Assembly: GCA_049841135.1 (NCBI GenBank)
Contig: JASGHK010000008.1
Span: 62,001-126,000 of the forward strand
Direction of reading: 5' to 3'
DNA: 64,000 bases
Origin: JACRCT01 sp049841135
GTDB lineage: Bacteria > Myxococcota > Myxococcia > Myxococcales > UBA5297
Position 1 is the stretch's first letter. Every line of letters starts with the position of its first letter. Shown one piece after another: positions 7,915 to 16,946 of the stretch. Under the pieces are notes generated by a model. That model was not told the origin of the DNA and ran no database searches. It saw nothing but the letters and a program-made list of their open reading frames with translations. Position numbers and translations under genes: made by a program.

Positions 7915-9111
7915 GTGAGCAATCGTCTGGGCATCTGCATTGTCGGTCTGAATGGCGCCGTGGCCACCACGGTCGTTGCCGGCCAGCTTCTGATGAAGAA
8001 GAAGCTCACCGAGCGCAACGGCATGATCACCGAGACCAAGGACTTCGAGAAGCTGGGCCTGGCCCCGGTCGACGACATCGTCTTCGGCGGCTGGGACCTG
8101 CTCCCCGGCTCCACCTACGAGTGGGCGCAGCACCACCACGTGCTCAAGCCCCACGTCGTGGACCAGGTCAAGGCCGAGCTCCAGGAGGTCAAGGCCTGGC
8201 CGGGCGTCGTGTCCGAGAAGTTCATGAACGCGATGGCCAAGGACAAGATCAAGAACGTGGTCAGCGCGCCCACGTTCCGCAAGGAGCTGGAGATCCTCCA
8301 GGGCCACATCGAGGGCTTCAAGAAGCAGCACCAGCTCGACAACGTGGTCATCGTCAACCTGACCTCCACCGAGAAGTACACCGAGGTCAGCGACGTCCAC
8401 CGCACCATCGAGGCCTTCGAGAAGGGCCTGGACGCCAACGACGAGCGGATCAGCCCGGCGATGAAGTTCCTCTACCTGGCCTGCAAGATGGGCATCCCGC
8501 ACGCCAACTTCACGCCCAGCCTCTCCAAGATCCCCGCGCTCGAGAAGCTGTCCGACCAGACCATCCCCATCTGCGGCGAGGACGGCAAGACCGGCCAGAC
8601 GCTGCTCAAGACCGTGCTCGCGCCGATGTTCGTCGTCCGCCAGCTCAAGGTGCGCGGCTGGTTCTCGACCAACATCCTGGGCAACAACGACGGCCTGGTC
8701 CTCAACGACCCCGCCGCCAACAAGACCAAGGTCACCAGCAAGATGAGCGTGCTCGACAGCGTGCTCGGCTACAAGGTGCCCTTCCACCAGGTGCACATCC
8801 ACTACTACGAGCCCCGCGGCGACGACAAGGAAGCCTGGGACAACATCGACATCGAGGGCTGGGCCGGCGAGAACATGCAGCTGAAGATGAACTTCCTCTG
8901 CAAGGACTCCATCCTGGCCGCGCCGCTGGTCATCGACATGGCCCGCATCCTCGCCTTCGCCAAGGCCAAGGGCGAGAAGGGCATCCAGCGCCAGATGTCC
9001 GTCTTCTTCAAGTCGCCCTACCACACCGAGGGCGAGACCCCGGTCCACGACCTGTTCCGCCAGTACACGCTGCTCGAGAACTGGTCGGCCAAGCACGGCG
9101 GCAAGGCGTAG
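7915..9111 (+). CDS. ino1: Inositol-3-phosphate synthase (myo-inositol-1-phosphate synthase)
   Basis: 398 residues from the GTG at 7915, with GAGAG overlapping the end of the GH3 gene as ribosome site. It converts D-glucose 6-phosphate to 1D-myo-inositol 3-phosphate using NAD. Visible features are the N-terminal nucleotide-binding GLNGAVATTVVAG, FGGWDLLPGS, VNLTSTE, the family signature GWFSTNILGNNDG and the following SKMSVLDSVLG, then HIHYYEPRGDDKEAWD near the C-terminus. The length fits the shorter bacterial and archaeal forms rather than the about 530-residue yeast type. The neighbours GH3, DegT aminotransferase and an inositol monophosphatase-family enzyme suggest the product feeds a dedicated cyclitol pathway rather than only phosphatidylinositol. 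Confidence 0.92.
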   Translation: MSNRLGICIVGLNGAVATTVVAGQLLMKKKLTERNGMITETKDFEKLGLAPVDDIVFGGWDLLPGSTYEWAQHHHVLKPHVVDQVKAELQEVKAWPGVVSEKFMNAMAKDKIKNVVSAPTFRKELEILQGHIEGFKKQHQLDNVVIVNLTSTEKYTEVSDVHRTIEAFEKGLDANDERISPAMKFLYLACKMGIPHANFTPSLSKIPALEKLSDQTIPICGEDGKTGQTLLKTVLAPMFVVRQLKVRGWFSTNILGNNDGLVLNDPAANKTKVTSKMSVLDSVLGYKVPFHQVHIHYYEPRGDDKEAWDNIDIEGWAGENMQLKMNFLCKDSILAAPLVIDMARILAFAKAKGEKGIQRQMSVFFKSPYHTEGETPVHDLFRQYTLLENWSAKHGGKA

Positions 9112-9224
9112 CCGGGCTTCGGGCTTCGGGCCTCGGGCTTCGGACTATTCCTTCCCGCCTGAGGCCCCCAGCCTAGACACGCGGGATCGGCAAGGCCCGC
9201 AACAGCAACCAACACGCACCTGAG

Positions 9225-9258
9225 AGAGCGCGGTCCACATAGGGACCGCGCTCTTTCC
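9225..9258 (+). terminator. Hairpin terminator after the inositol synthase gene
   Basis: The perfect inverted repeat AGAGCGCGGTCC / GGACCGCGCTCT with a short loop is followed by TTCCCTT. It separates the GH3-inositol synthase pair from the aminotransferase gene that starts 23 bp later, so it may act as a partial terminator or attenuator. Confidence 0.6.
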
Positions 9259-9280
9259 CTTCACACCAGGAGAGTCGGTC

Positions 9281-10594
9281 ATGACGGAGCTCGCGATCTT
9301 TGGGGGCAAGCCTGCAGTGCGCGCAGAGGACCACGTGCGCTGGCCGGTCCTCGGTCAGGAGGATCGCGAGGCGGTCCTGCGCGTCCTCGACCGCGGCGTG
9401 CTCTCCGGCCCGTTCGCACCCGAGGTCCGCGCGCTCGAGTCCGAGTGGGCCAAGTACCTGGGCAGCAAGTGGTGCCTGGCCACCAACAGCGGCACCGCCG
9501 CCATCCACATGGCCATGGCCGCCGCCGGCATCGGCCCGGGCGACGAGGTGATCGTCCCGGCGTTCACCTTCGTGGCCACCGCCCTCGCCGTGCTCCACCA
9601 GGGCGCGGTGCCGGTCTTCGTCGACGTCGAAGAGAAGACCTTCGGCATGGACCCCGCGCAGGTCGAGAAGGCCATCACCCGGAGGACCAAGGCGGTGATG
9701 CCGGTGCACCTGCACGGCACGCCCTGCGACATCGACGCCATCGCCGCGCTCTGCAAGAAGCACAACCTGCTGCTCATCGAGGACGCGGCGCAGGCGCACG
9801 GCAGCACGCACGCCGGCAAGAAGGTGGGCACCATCGGCGCCATCGGCTGCTTCAGCGTGCAGTCGTCCAAGAGCCTCGCCGCGGGCGAAGGCGGCCTGTT
9901 GGTCACCGACAGCGAGGCTCTGTGGGAGCAGGCCAACCGCACCCGCATGTTCGGCGAGAACGTGAAGGCGGGCGACGAGTCCGGCTACAACCTCCAGCGC
10001 GCCCTCGACGGCAACCGCGCCTACGACTCGCTGGGCATGGGCTGGATGTACCGGACCACCGAGCTGTCCGCCGCCGTCTGCCGCGCGCAGCTCGGCAAGC
10101 TCGACAAGTTCAACGCCCAGGCGCAGGCCAACGCCGCGCTCCTGAACAAGCACCTGAAGGAGCTGCCCGGCGTCACCCCGCCCGAGCCGCGAGCCGGCGA
10201 CACCAGCTGCTACCACAAGTACCGCGTGGTCCTGGACCCGAAGAAGGCGGGCGTCGACGCGCCGCCCAAGAAGGTCCGCGACGCGCTCAAGGCGGCGCTC
10301 GTCGCCGAGGGCTTGGAGGCGGTGCTCTGGCAGACCCAGCCCGTGCCGGGCCAGGGCCTGTTCAAGAACAAGGCGGGCTTCGGTGGCCGGGCGTTCCCGT
10401 TCGACCAGTCGCCGCAGGTCAACTACGACCTGGGCCAGTTCCCGACGACCACGCGGCTGCTCGACTCGTCGATCGTGCTCTTCTCGCACACCTGCCCCAT
10501 CGCGCCGCAGCCGACGAAGCTGGTCGAGGCCTACGCCGAGACCTTCACCCGCGTCTGGAAGCGCCTGGGCGACGTGGTGGCCAAGGCGAAGTAG
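9281..10594 (+). CDS. DegT/DnrJ/EryC1/StrS-family PLP aminotransferase
   Basis: 437 residues; the ATG at 9281 follows AGGAGAG. It opens with ELAIFGGKPAVR, typical of the branch that includes the scyllo-inosose and deoxyinosose aminotransferases. Further features are TNSGTAAIHMA (phosphate binding), PVHLHGTPCDIDAI, EDAAQAHGST (Asp for the pyridine nitrogen) and the PLP lysine in FSVQSSKSLAAGEGG at about residue 197. The family transaminates keto-sugars or keto-cyclitols using Glu or Gln. With inositol-3-phosphate synthase upstream and an inositol phosphatase-like gene downstream, an inosose or related keto-cyclitol is an attractive substrate, but sugar-nucleotide transamination for O-antigen cannot be excluded. 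Confidence 0.88.
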   Translation: MTELAIFGGKPAVRAEDHVRWPVLGQEDREAVLRVLDRGVLSGPFAPEVRALESEWAKYLGSKWCLATNSGTAAIHMAMAAAGIGPGDEVIVPAFTFVATALAVLHQGAVPVFVDVEEKTFGMDPAQVEKAITRRTKAVMPVHLHGTPCDIDAIAALCKKHNLLLIEDAAQAHGSTHAGKKVGTIGAIGCFSVQSSKSLAAGEGGLLVTDSEALWEQANRTRMFGENVKAGDESGYNLQRALDGNRAYDSLGMGWMYRTTELSAAVCRAQLGKLDKFNAQAQANAALLNKHLKELPGVTPPEPRAGDTSCYHKYRVVLDPKKAGVDAPPKKVRDALKAALVAEGLEAVLWQTQPVPGQGLFKNKAGFGGRAFPFDQSPQVNYDLGQFPTTTRLLDSSIVLFSHTCPIAPQPTKLVEAYAETFTRVWKRLGDVVAKAK

Positions 10595-10633
10595 CGGCCC
10601 TCCCCCTACTCCTCCCCCCTCCCCGACCTTCAA

Positions 10634-10700
10634 CCTGCGGGAGGGGCGTTCGTCCCGCGGCTTCGGCTGTCTTGGTCGGAGCTGCTCGGACTCCTCGGAT
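10634..10700. repeat. Interspersed intergenic repeat A, copy 1
   Basis: This stretch shares a near-identical core (GCGGGAGGGG, TTCGTCCCG, GGCTTCGGC, TTGGTCGGAGCTGCTC) with 15041-15104, 4.4 kb away. Both copies sit just downstream of genes of the candidate cyclitol locus. Confidence 0.7.
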
Positions 10701-10739
10701 CGCCGGCCTTGTGCCGGAAAGCACTCTGAGCGACCACCG

Positions 10740-10812
10740 ACGGGCTGTCTGTCCTGCCCTATCCAGTGGATGGAGGAGGACCCTGTGGTTGCGGGCGTCC
10801 CGCCCGCGCGCC
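10740..10812 (-). repeat. Dispersed copy of the 71-bp repeat family
   Basis: Carries GGATGGAGGAGGACC, TGTGGTTGCGGGCGTCC and CGCCCGC, the reverse complement of the unit tandemly repeated at 36290-36569 and nearly identical to 36655-36730. The core GCGGGCGTCCCGCCCGC can form a hairpin, as in REP-like elements. Confidence 0.7.
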
Positions 10813-10860
10813 CGCGCACGGGGCCGCCTCGGCTCTCGCAACGCCTCGGGAGATGCACTC

Positions 10861-11656
10861 ATGACCCCCCGTCCCGCCAACTTGCTCGACAGCGCCATCG
10901 CCGCTGCCCGCGCTGCCGGCGCCATCCAGCTCGAGCGCCGCAAGGCCGGCTTCAAGGTCGAGGACAAGGGCGCGGCGGACATCGTCACCGAGGTCGATGG
11001 CGAGTGCGAGCGGGCCATCACCGAGCTCGTCGCCGCACGCCTTCCCGGGCACGCGGTGCTGGGCGAAGAAGGAACCGGAGAGGTCGACACTCAGGCCGAG
11101 TTCCTGTGGATCGTCGAATCCGCTCGACGGGACCAAGAACTACGCCCACGGGTACGCGCGCTCGGCCGTGTCCATCGCGGTCGCTCACCACGGCAAGGTC
11201 GTGGTCGGCGTCATCCTCAACCCGGCGACCGACGAGCTCTTCGCCGCCGAAGAGGGCAAGGGCGCGACGCTCAACGGCCAGGCCATCCACGTCTCGGCGA
11301 CCGAGCGCATCTCGCGGGCCATGGTCGCCAGCGCGCTCGCCTACGACCCAACCCCCGGCGTGCGCCGCGCCGACCGCGCCCAGCTCGAGCGCTTGGCGCG
11401 AGTGCTCGCCGCCGCCGAGGCCGTCCGCTCCGACGGCTGCTGCGCCCTCGACCTGTGCGACGTGGCCCGCGGCCGTTTCGACGCGTACTTCGAGCACGGC
11501 CTGAAGAGCTGGGACACCGCCGCGGGCACGCTGATCGTCCGCGAAGCGGGAGGCACCGTCACCACCTATGCCGGCGGCCCGCACGATCCGAACTCGCCCG
11601 ACATGGTGGCGTCCAACGGGCGCTTCCACGCGGAGCTGGTCAAGCTGATGGAGTGA
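10861..11656 (+). CDS. Inositol monophosphatase-family enzyme, one-base frameshift
   Basis: 264 residues if one extra base is removed. The ATG at 10861 follows GGGAGATGCACTC. The family is Mg-dependent phosphatases acting on inositol phosphates, histidinol phosphate or 3'-phosphoadenosine phosphate. Before the break: DIVTEVDGECE and VLGEEGTGE (metal ligand region). After the break: NPLDGTKNYAHGYARS and the C-terminal SWDTAAGTLIVREAGGT motif. The extra A in GAATC at 11116-11120 destroys the metal-binding (D)PLDGT motif; restoring GATC gives WIVDPLDGTKNYAHGY exactly. In context it would dephosphorylate inositol 3-phosphate, completing a route from glucose 6-phosphate to free inositol or an aminated derivative. 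Confidence 0.85.
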
Positions 11657-11751
11657 GGCCCGCTGGGGAGGGCCCGGGATGGCTGTCTCCGCGGCCGGTG
11701 TTGGAGCCGTGACGCGGGAGGCGGGCTGAGACCGCCTTCCTCGGCTCTCTC

Positions 11752-14298
11752 ATGACCTTGCCCCCTGGCTCCCCCTCGGCGAAGCACAGACTCTTGCGCG
11801 TCCCCGGCAGCCTCTACCGCCGCTATGTGGCCGCCGTCTGCCGCAAGCCCCGGCTCGCCGCCCTGCTGCTCGCGCTCTTCAGCCTGCCCGCCCTGGCGCT
11901 GACCGCCGCCTACTTCGCCGACGTCCGCGCCGGGCTCCAGGAGCTGCTGCCCTCCTCCGCCCCCAGCGTGACGGCCCTGAAGGAGCTGCACGCTCGCCTG
12001 GGCGGGCAAGCGCACCTGAACGTGCTCGTGCAGTCGGACGACCCGGCGGCCAATCGACGCTTCGTCGACGAGCTCGCCGGCCGGCTGCGCGAGCGCAATC
12101 TCCCCGAAGCCAGGTCCATCCAGTCCACGGTGATGCCCGAGCGGCTCTGGGCCGAGAAGCGTGCCCCGCTCCTCTTGCCGCGCGCCGAGTTCGACCGGGC
12201 GATGGACGAGGTCGACCGGGCCATCGAAGAAGCCACCGTCCAGGCGAGCCCGTTCGCGCTGGGCCTCGAGGACGAAGCGCCGTCGGAACAGGCCGGCTCG
12301 CAGCTCCAGGAGCGGCTCCAGGCGCGCATCGCCGAGCAGGACCGGTTCCCCACCGGCACCCTGCAGACCCGCGACGGCAAGACCGCGGTCGTCGTCATCA
12401 AGCTTCAAGGCTCGGAGGTGGACATCGAGCCCTCTTCGCGGCTGCTCGCCTCGGTGCAGCGCGAGGTCGACGCGCTGCGGCCCGGCTTCCCGCCGGAGCT
12501 GACCGTCGCCTACAACGGCGAGGTCGCCAACCTGGTCGAGGAGCACTCCGCGATCCTCTCGGACATGTCGCTGTCGACCTTGCTCGTCTTCGCGCTGGTC
12601 ACCGCGCTCATCGCCGCCTACTTCCGGTCCTGGCGCGCGATCCTCGCGGTGGGCATCGGCTTGCTGCCGGGCCTGTTCGCGACCTTCGCACTGGGCCGTC
12701 TGCTCGCCGGCAGCCTCAACTCCAACACCGCCTTCCTGGGCTCGATCATCGCGGGCAACGGCATCAACTACCCGCTCATCCTGCTCGCCTACTTCCGGGC
12801 CACCGAGTCGCACCTGCCCCTGCCCGAGGCCATCGTCCGCGCCGCGCGCCGCGCGCTGCCGGGGACCCTGGGCGCGGCCGCCACCGCTTCGGCCGCCTAT
12901 GCCGGCCTCGCCTCCTCCTCGTTCAAGGGCTTCTCGCAGTTCGGCTGGCTCGGTGGCGCCGGGATGATCTGCACCTGGGCCGTCACCTTCCTGGCCATGC
13001 CCGTGGCCATCGCGCTGCTCGATCCGCCTCGCCAGGTCGAGAGGATCACCCGCCCCCAGCGGTGGCTCGAGCGCTACTTCTCCCATCCCCGAACCCCTCG
13101 CCTCGTAGCGGCCGCGGCGCTCGTCCTGGTCCTCGGCGGATTGCTCTTCGGAGTCGTGCGCGCGGCGCGGACGGGCCTCTACGAGTGGGACCTGCGCCAC
13201 CTGCGCAACTCGGACTCGCTCGAGTCCGGCAGCGCCTCGTGGGACCCGAAGATGAACGAGATCTTCGGCGTCTGGCTCAACCCCATCGTGGCGATGGCGC
13301 CCACGGCCGACGCACGCGAAGAGGTCGCGGAGGGTCTGCGACGCGCGCTCGTGACCGGTGCCGAGCCACTGGCGGAGCGGGTTCAGACCATCCAGGACTT
13401 CGTGCCCCCGCTCGCCGACCAGCAGCAGCGCCTGCAGCGCATCGCCCGGCTGGGCGCACAGGCCCAGAAGCTGCGCGAGGTCGCGCCCGAGAAGCTCTCG
13501 GCCGACGCCTGGCGCCGGCTCGACCTGTGGACGGCCCCTGCGCAGCTCGCGCCCATCACCGTCTCCGAGGTCCCGAGCACGCTCCTCAACGGCCTCGCGG
13601 AGGTCTCCGGCCGTACCGACGCCGCGGTGCTGCTCTTCCCGTCGCTCAAGGTGGACTTCGACGACGGACGCAACGTCCTGCGGTTCGCCGATCAGCTGGC
13701 GACGGCGAAGCTCCCGCCGGGCACCGTGGTGGGCGGCGGCTTCCTCTTCATGGCGGAGATCATCCGGCGGGTGCACGACGAGGCCCCGGTGGTGGTCCTG
13801 ACCGTGGCGGCGCTGGTGGCGCTGCTGCTCGTGCCGCTCTTCGGGCGCAAGCCGTCGCGCGTGCTGGTGACGGTGGTGACGGTGGGCGCCGTGGCGCTCG
13901 CCTCGCAAGCGCTGATGGTGGCCCTGGGCGTGCGGGTGAACATGCTAAACTTCGCCGCGGTGCCCATCACCATCGGCGTCGGCGCGGACTATGTGGTGAA
14001 CCTGTTCGGCGCCATGGACGCGCTCGGCTCCGACGCGCGCCGGGCGTGCTCCCGCATGGGCGGCGCCATCCTGCTCTGCTCGCTGACCACCATCGTCGGC
14101 TACCTCTCTCTGGTGATGGCGCAGTCCGGCGCGCTGCGAAGCTTCGGCTGGGCCGCCGTGGTCGGAGAGGTCCTGGCGGTGGGCACGGTCCTGGGCGTCT
14201 TGCCGGTCGTGCTCCCACGCCGGAAGACGGCTGCGGCTCCCGAGACCCTCGCAGCACCGCCGCCGCCCACCGAGGCCGCTGAGGAGGCTGCAGCCTAA
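11752..14298 (+). CDS. MMPL/RND-family transporter (HpnN-like)
   Basis: 848 residues, with two homologous halves. The first has an N-terminal membrane segment (about 32-50), a large periplasmic loop to about 270, then a block of five to six membrane segments to about 425. The second has a membrane segment at about 455-475, a second periplasmic loop, and a final membrane block from about 680 to 820. The layout is that of MMPL-type RND pumps, which move lipids such as hopanoids or glycolipids across the inner membrane by proton motive force. The C-terminal tail is Ala/Pro/Glu-rich. It lies 95 bp after the inositol phosphatase-like gene in the same direction. The likely cargo is a lipidic or amphiphilic product of this locus. 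Confidence 0.82.
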   Translation: MTLPPGSPSAKHRLLRVPGSLYRRYVAAVCRKPRLAALLLALFSLPALALTAAYFADVRAGLQELLPSSAPSVTALKELHARLGGQAHLNVLVQSDDPAANRRFVDELAGRLRERNLPEARSIQSTVMPERLWAEKRAPLLLPRAEFDRAMDEVDRAIEEATVQASPFALGLEDEAPSEQAGSQLQERLQARIAEQDRFPTGTLQTRDGKTAVVVIKLQGSEVDIEPSSRLLASVQREVDALRPGFPPELTVAYNGEVANLVEEHSAILSDMSLSTLLVFALVTALIAAYFRSWRAILAVGIGLLPGLFATFALGRLLAGSLNSNTAFLGSIIAGNGINYPLILLAYFRATESHLPLPEAIVRAARRALPGTLGAAATASAAYAGLASSSFKGFSQFGWLGGAGMICTWAVTFLAMPVAIALLDPPRQVERITRPQRWLERYFSHPRTPRLVAAAALVLVLGGLLFGVVRAARTGLYEWDLRHLRNSDSLESGSASWDPKMNEIFGVWLNPIVAMAPTADAREEVAEGLRRALVTGAEPLAERVQTIQDFVPPLADQQQRLQRIARLGAQAQKLREVAPEKLSADAWRRLDLWTAPAQLAPITVSEVPSTLLNGLAEVSGRTDAAVLLFPSLKVDFDDGRNVLRFADQLATAKLPPGTVVGGGFLFMAEIIRRVHDEAPVVVLTVAALVALLLVPLFGRKPSRVLVTVVTVGAVALASQALMVALGVRVNMLNFAAVPITIGVGADYVVNLFGAMDALGSDARRACSRMGGAILLCSLTTIVGYLSLVMAQSGALRSFGWAAVVGEVLAVGTVLGVLPVVLPRRKTAAAPETLAAPPPPTEAAEEAAA

Positions 14299-14432
14299 GC
14301 GCCGGGAAGGACGCTCCTTTTCAACACGGGCTGCGAACGGGTGGCGCCCGCCCTTGAAGGCGGGCAGGCTTGAGGGCGTCAAAGCGCCAGCTTGATTGCC
14401 CTGCGTCACCCGAGCGTGGTAGGTCCGAGCCC

Positions 14433-15009
14433 GTGAACAAGCTCAGCACCCGAGACGGTCGCTTCGCTGCCCTGCGTCGGATGGCGCTGGCGGGGATCGC
14501 CCTGGTGCTCTGTGGCGCGGAGGCCGCGATGGAGCCGAAGTTCGGCCCGAACGACATCGAGACGCTCTTCTTCATCAACAAGAGCGACGACAAGAACCGC
14601 GTGGACTACGGCCTTCGGCTGGACGCCAACTGCCAGCCGGTGGGCAGCGACCCGGTCTTCCCGTACTGGCGCGAGTTCGAGAACGCCCCGCCGGTGAAGA
14701 CGCACACGCTCAAGTTCTTCGAGTACGCGGGCTACGGCGTGGTCGGCGTGAAGGTCACCAAGAACGAAGGCGGCGCCGACATCTCGCTCAAGCTCAAGCC
14801 GCTCTCCCGGGAGCTCGTCATCTCCACCGGCAAGGGCCCGGACGGCAAGTGCATGGCCGTGGTGCGCAGCACCATCGCCGACGTGCAGGGGGCCGAGCTC
14901 AAGAGCGCGTACATCAAGCTCAAGTACGGCTGGACGGTCGACTACGTCGACGTGTTCGGCAAGCACCCCATCACCGGGGCGGAGCTCGACCGAGCGGCTC
15001 AAGCAGTAG
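14433..15009 (+). CDS. Secreted DUF4833-like protein, probable one-base frameshift near the end
   Basis: 191 residues if the frameshift is corrected. The GTG at 14433 or the ATG at 14481 gives a signal peptide (MALAGIALVLCGAEA). The mature part (ETLFFINKSDDKNRVDYGL, later FPYWREFENAPP and IKLKYGWTVDYVDVFG) resembles the DUF4833 family of small secreted beta proteins of unknown function. As written the frame misses a stop and runs about 65 residues into an intergenic repeat. Removing the doubled G in GAGCGGCTC (14992-15000) gives ...AELDRALKQ and a TAG at 15007, a natural end. It follows the MMPL exporter in the same direction and may be a periplasmic partner. Confidence 0.65.
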
Positions 15010-15452
15010 GCAGCCCTGCCCTCGCAGCCCTCCCTCCCAACTGCGGGAGGGGTTCGTCCCGTGGCTTCGGCGATCCTGGTCGGAGCTGCTCCAACTCCCT
15101 TGGCTTCCTGCGACGCACAATTTCGGTGCGAGCAGGAGCGCTAGCGCTCCAAGGCCTCGGCGTCGCATCCCTTCAGACCCGCACCGGTGTCGGCGAACGC
15201 TGACATACCTTGCGCGGGGTCATGTCAGCGTACCCATACCGTCTGCCCCGGGACGCCCATGCCGAGACTGGCTTCATGAGTAGTCGCCGGCCGATCGCGG
15301 CGGCAGAAGAGCTCCGACCTGGGTGGCCGAAGGCAACCTACGGACCCCCTCCCGCAGTTGGGAAGGGGCAGGGGGACGGCCCGCAAACGCGAAGCCGGCG
15401 AGATCTCTCGATCGCGCCGGCCTCGTGAACTGACCTCAGCGACCCGCTCGAA
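15010..15452. other. Intergenic region with repeat A copy, no gene recognised
   Basis: 443 bp between converging genes. It holds the second copy of interspersed repeat A, then low-scoring sequence with imperfect GC-rich hairpins such as that around 15395-15425. I see no supported coding sequence. Confidence 0.6.
15041..15104. repeat. Interspersed intergenic repeat A, copy 2
   Basis: Contains CTGCGGGAGGGG, TTCGTCCCG, GGCTTCGGC and TGGTCGGAGCTGCTC, in the same order and spacing as 10634-10700, differing at only a few positions over about 55 bp. Confidence 0.7.
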
Positions 15453-16787
15453 CTAGGCGTTCGCCTCGCTCTTGCGGCTGCCCTTGGAGGGCCGCTCGGG
15501 CTTCTCGGCCTTCTCCGGAGCCTTCTCGCCGTTACCCTTGGCCTCGCCGGCCGGCTTGGCGGCCTGGCCGCCGCAGCGCGGAGCCGCGTTCAGGAAGCAG
15601 CCGTAGCGCAGGCGCTCGTCCAGGCGGCAGGACCAGACCAGCTCGCCGTTGTGCACGGTCATGTCCGGGCAGCCGTCGCACATGTTGGCTTCGCCGTCCG
15701 CCATGAAGTCGATGGGCTGGATGATGGCGATGGACTGGAAGTACTGCTTCTTGAGCGCCTTCATCGGGTTGCTGACCAGGCTCTTGGCCCAGCCCATGGC
15801 CGCCTTGCGCAGGCTGGGGTCGACCAGCGCGCCGCCGGCCAGGAGCGACCGGCCCATCTTCAGCGCCGCCGGGTCGGAGTAGGCGACGTACTTGTTGAAG
15901 AGCAGGTGGTGGCTGGACTGCATCAGCTCCATGAACTTGGGGCCGACGTAGCCGGAGATGCTCTCCTTGTCGCCCACGCGGCCGGTCACCAGCCACTTGA
16001 AGCTCTGCGGGTCCTTGGTGCCGCCCAGGTACGCGCAGGGCTCGAAGGCCGGGTCCTCTTCGCGGATCTTGGCGACGAGGTCGTTCGCGGTGAGCGGCTG
16101 GGGGAGCTTGCTCTCGTCGTAGTACACGAGCTCCTTCGGGTCCACCGGCTTGCCCTGCGCGTAGTAGTCGAAGTCGGTGGTGCGGCTGGTGCGGAAGAGG
16201 ATGAGCACCATGGAGTGGACGATGTCCATGTGCTCCTTGGCCCACTTCAGCATCCCGGGGATCTGGTCCAGGGTGTGCGGGTAGACGGTGGAGTTGAACG
16301 CCACCGACATGCCGCCCACGTCCGCGACCATCTGCGCGTACTTCAGGCGCAGCTCGCACAGCTCGATCTCGCTCTTGCCGGTCCAGCCGCCCGGGCGGTG
16401 CTGGCCGGAGTCGATGTGGAAGGTGAAGCCGAAGACGCCGGCCTTCTTCAGGTCGCGCACCAGCTCGGGGGTCAGCGCCAACGCGTTGGAGTTGACGATC
16501 GGCTTGAGGCCGTACTCCTGCTTGATGATGCGGACGATCTCGACGATGTCCGGGTGGATCAGCGGGTCGCCGCCGGTGATGGACACGGAGTCGAAGCGGC
16601 GGTTCTTGCGGAACACCTCGAGATCCGCGCGGATCTGGTCGAGCGTCTTGTCGGAGTTCTTCTCGTTCCGGCTGTAGCAGCCCTCGCAGTACAGGTTGCA
16701 GCGCTTGGTCGGCTCGAGCCACACCAGCACGTTGTCGTTGAGGGACCAGGGAAGTCGGTAATAGCGGCTGGGGTCAAGCGTAGCCAT
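15453..16787 (-). CDS. Radical SAM enzyme of unknown function
   Basis: 444 residues from the ATG at 16787, preceded by GGAGAG; the long open frame beyond it is not coding. The [4Fe-4S]/SAM motif CNLYCEGC (CxxxCxxC) is at about residue 31, followed by SITGGDPLIHPD (the GGE-like motif as GGD) and IVNSNALAL. The C-terminal region has a second cysteine set, CDGCPDM...SCRLDE...CF...PRC, suggesting an auxiliary cluster or SPASM-like domain. The last about 35 residues are a charged Lys/Glu/Pro tail. The gene converges on the DUF4833-like gene and is divergent from the ABC operon. I cannot assign a substrate; peptide modification, cofactor or lipid chemistry are all possible. Confidence 0.82.
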   Translation of the reverse strand: MATLDPSRYYRLPWSLNDNVLVWLEPTKRCNLYCEGCYSRNEKNSDKTLDQIRADLEVFRKNRRFDSVSITGGDPLIHPDIVEIVRIIKQEYGLKPIVNSNALALTPELVRDLKKAGVFGFTFHIDSGQHRPGGWTGKSEIELCELRLKYAQMVADVGGMSVAFNSTVYPHTLDQIPGMLKWAKEHMDIVHSMVLILFRTSRTTDFDYYAQGKPVDPKELVYYDESKLPQPLTANDLVAKIREEDPAFEPCAYLGGTKDPQSFKWLVTGRVGDKESISGYVGPKFMELMQSSHHLLFNKYVAYSDPAALKMGRSLLAGGALVDPSLRKAAMGWAKSLVSNPMKALKKQYFQSIAIIQPIDFMADGEANMCDGCPDMTVHNGELVWSCRLDERLRYGCFLNAAPRCGGQAAKPAGEAKGNGEKAPEKAEKPERPSKGSRKSEANA

Positions 16788-16946
16788 TGCGTGTTCTCTC
16801 CATCCAGGGTTAAGCGAGCCCGGCACCATAGCCGAAAACCAGACGTTCGGCACCTCCCCCGGTGGGCCCCCAGGTTCAAAGGGCTTCCCCGGGCGCGCGT
16901 CAACGGCTAGAAAGTGCCTTTTCGTCCGAGAGTCCGAGAGGTTGCG

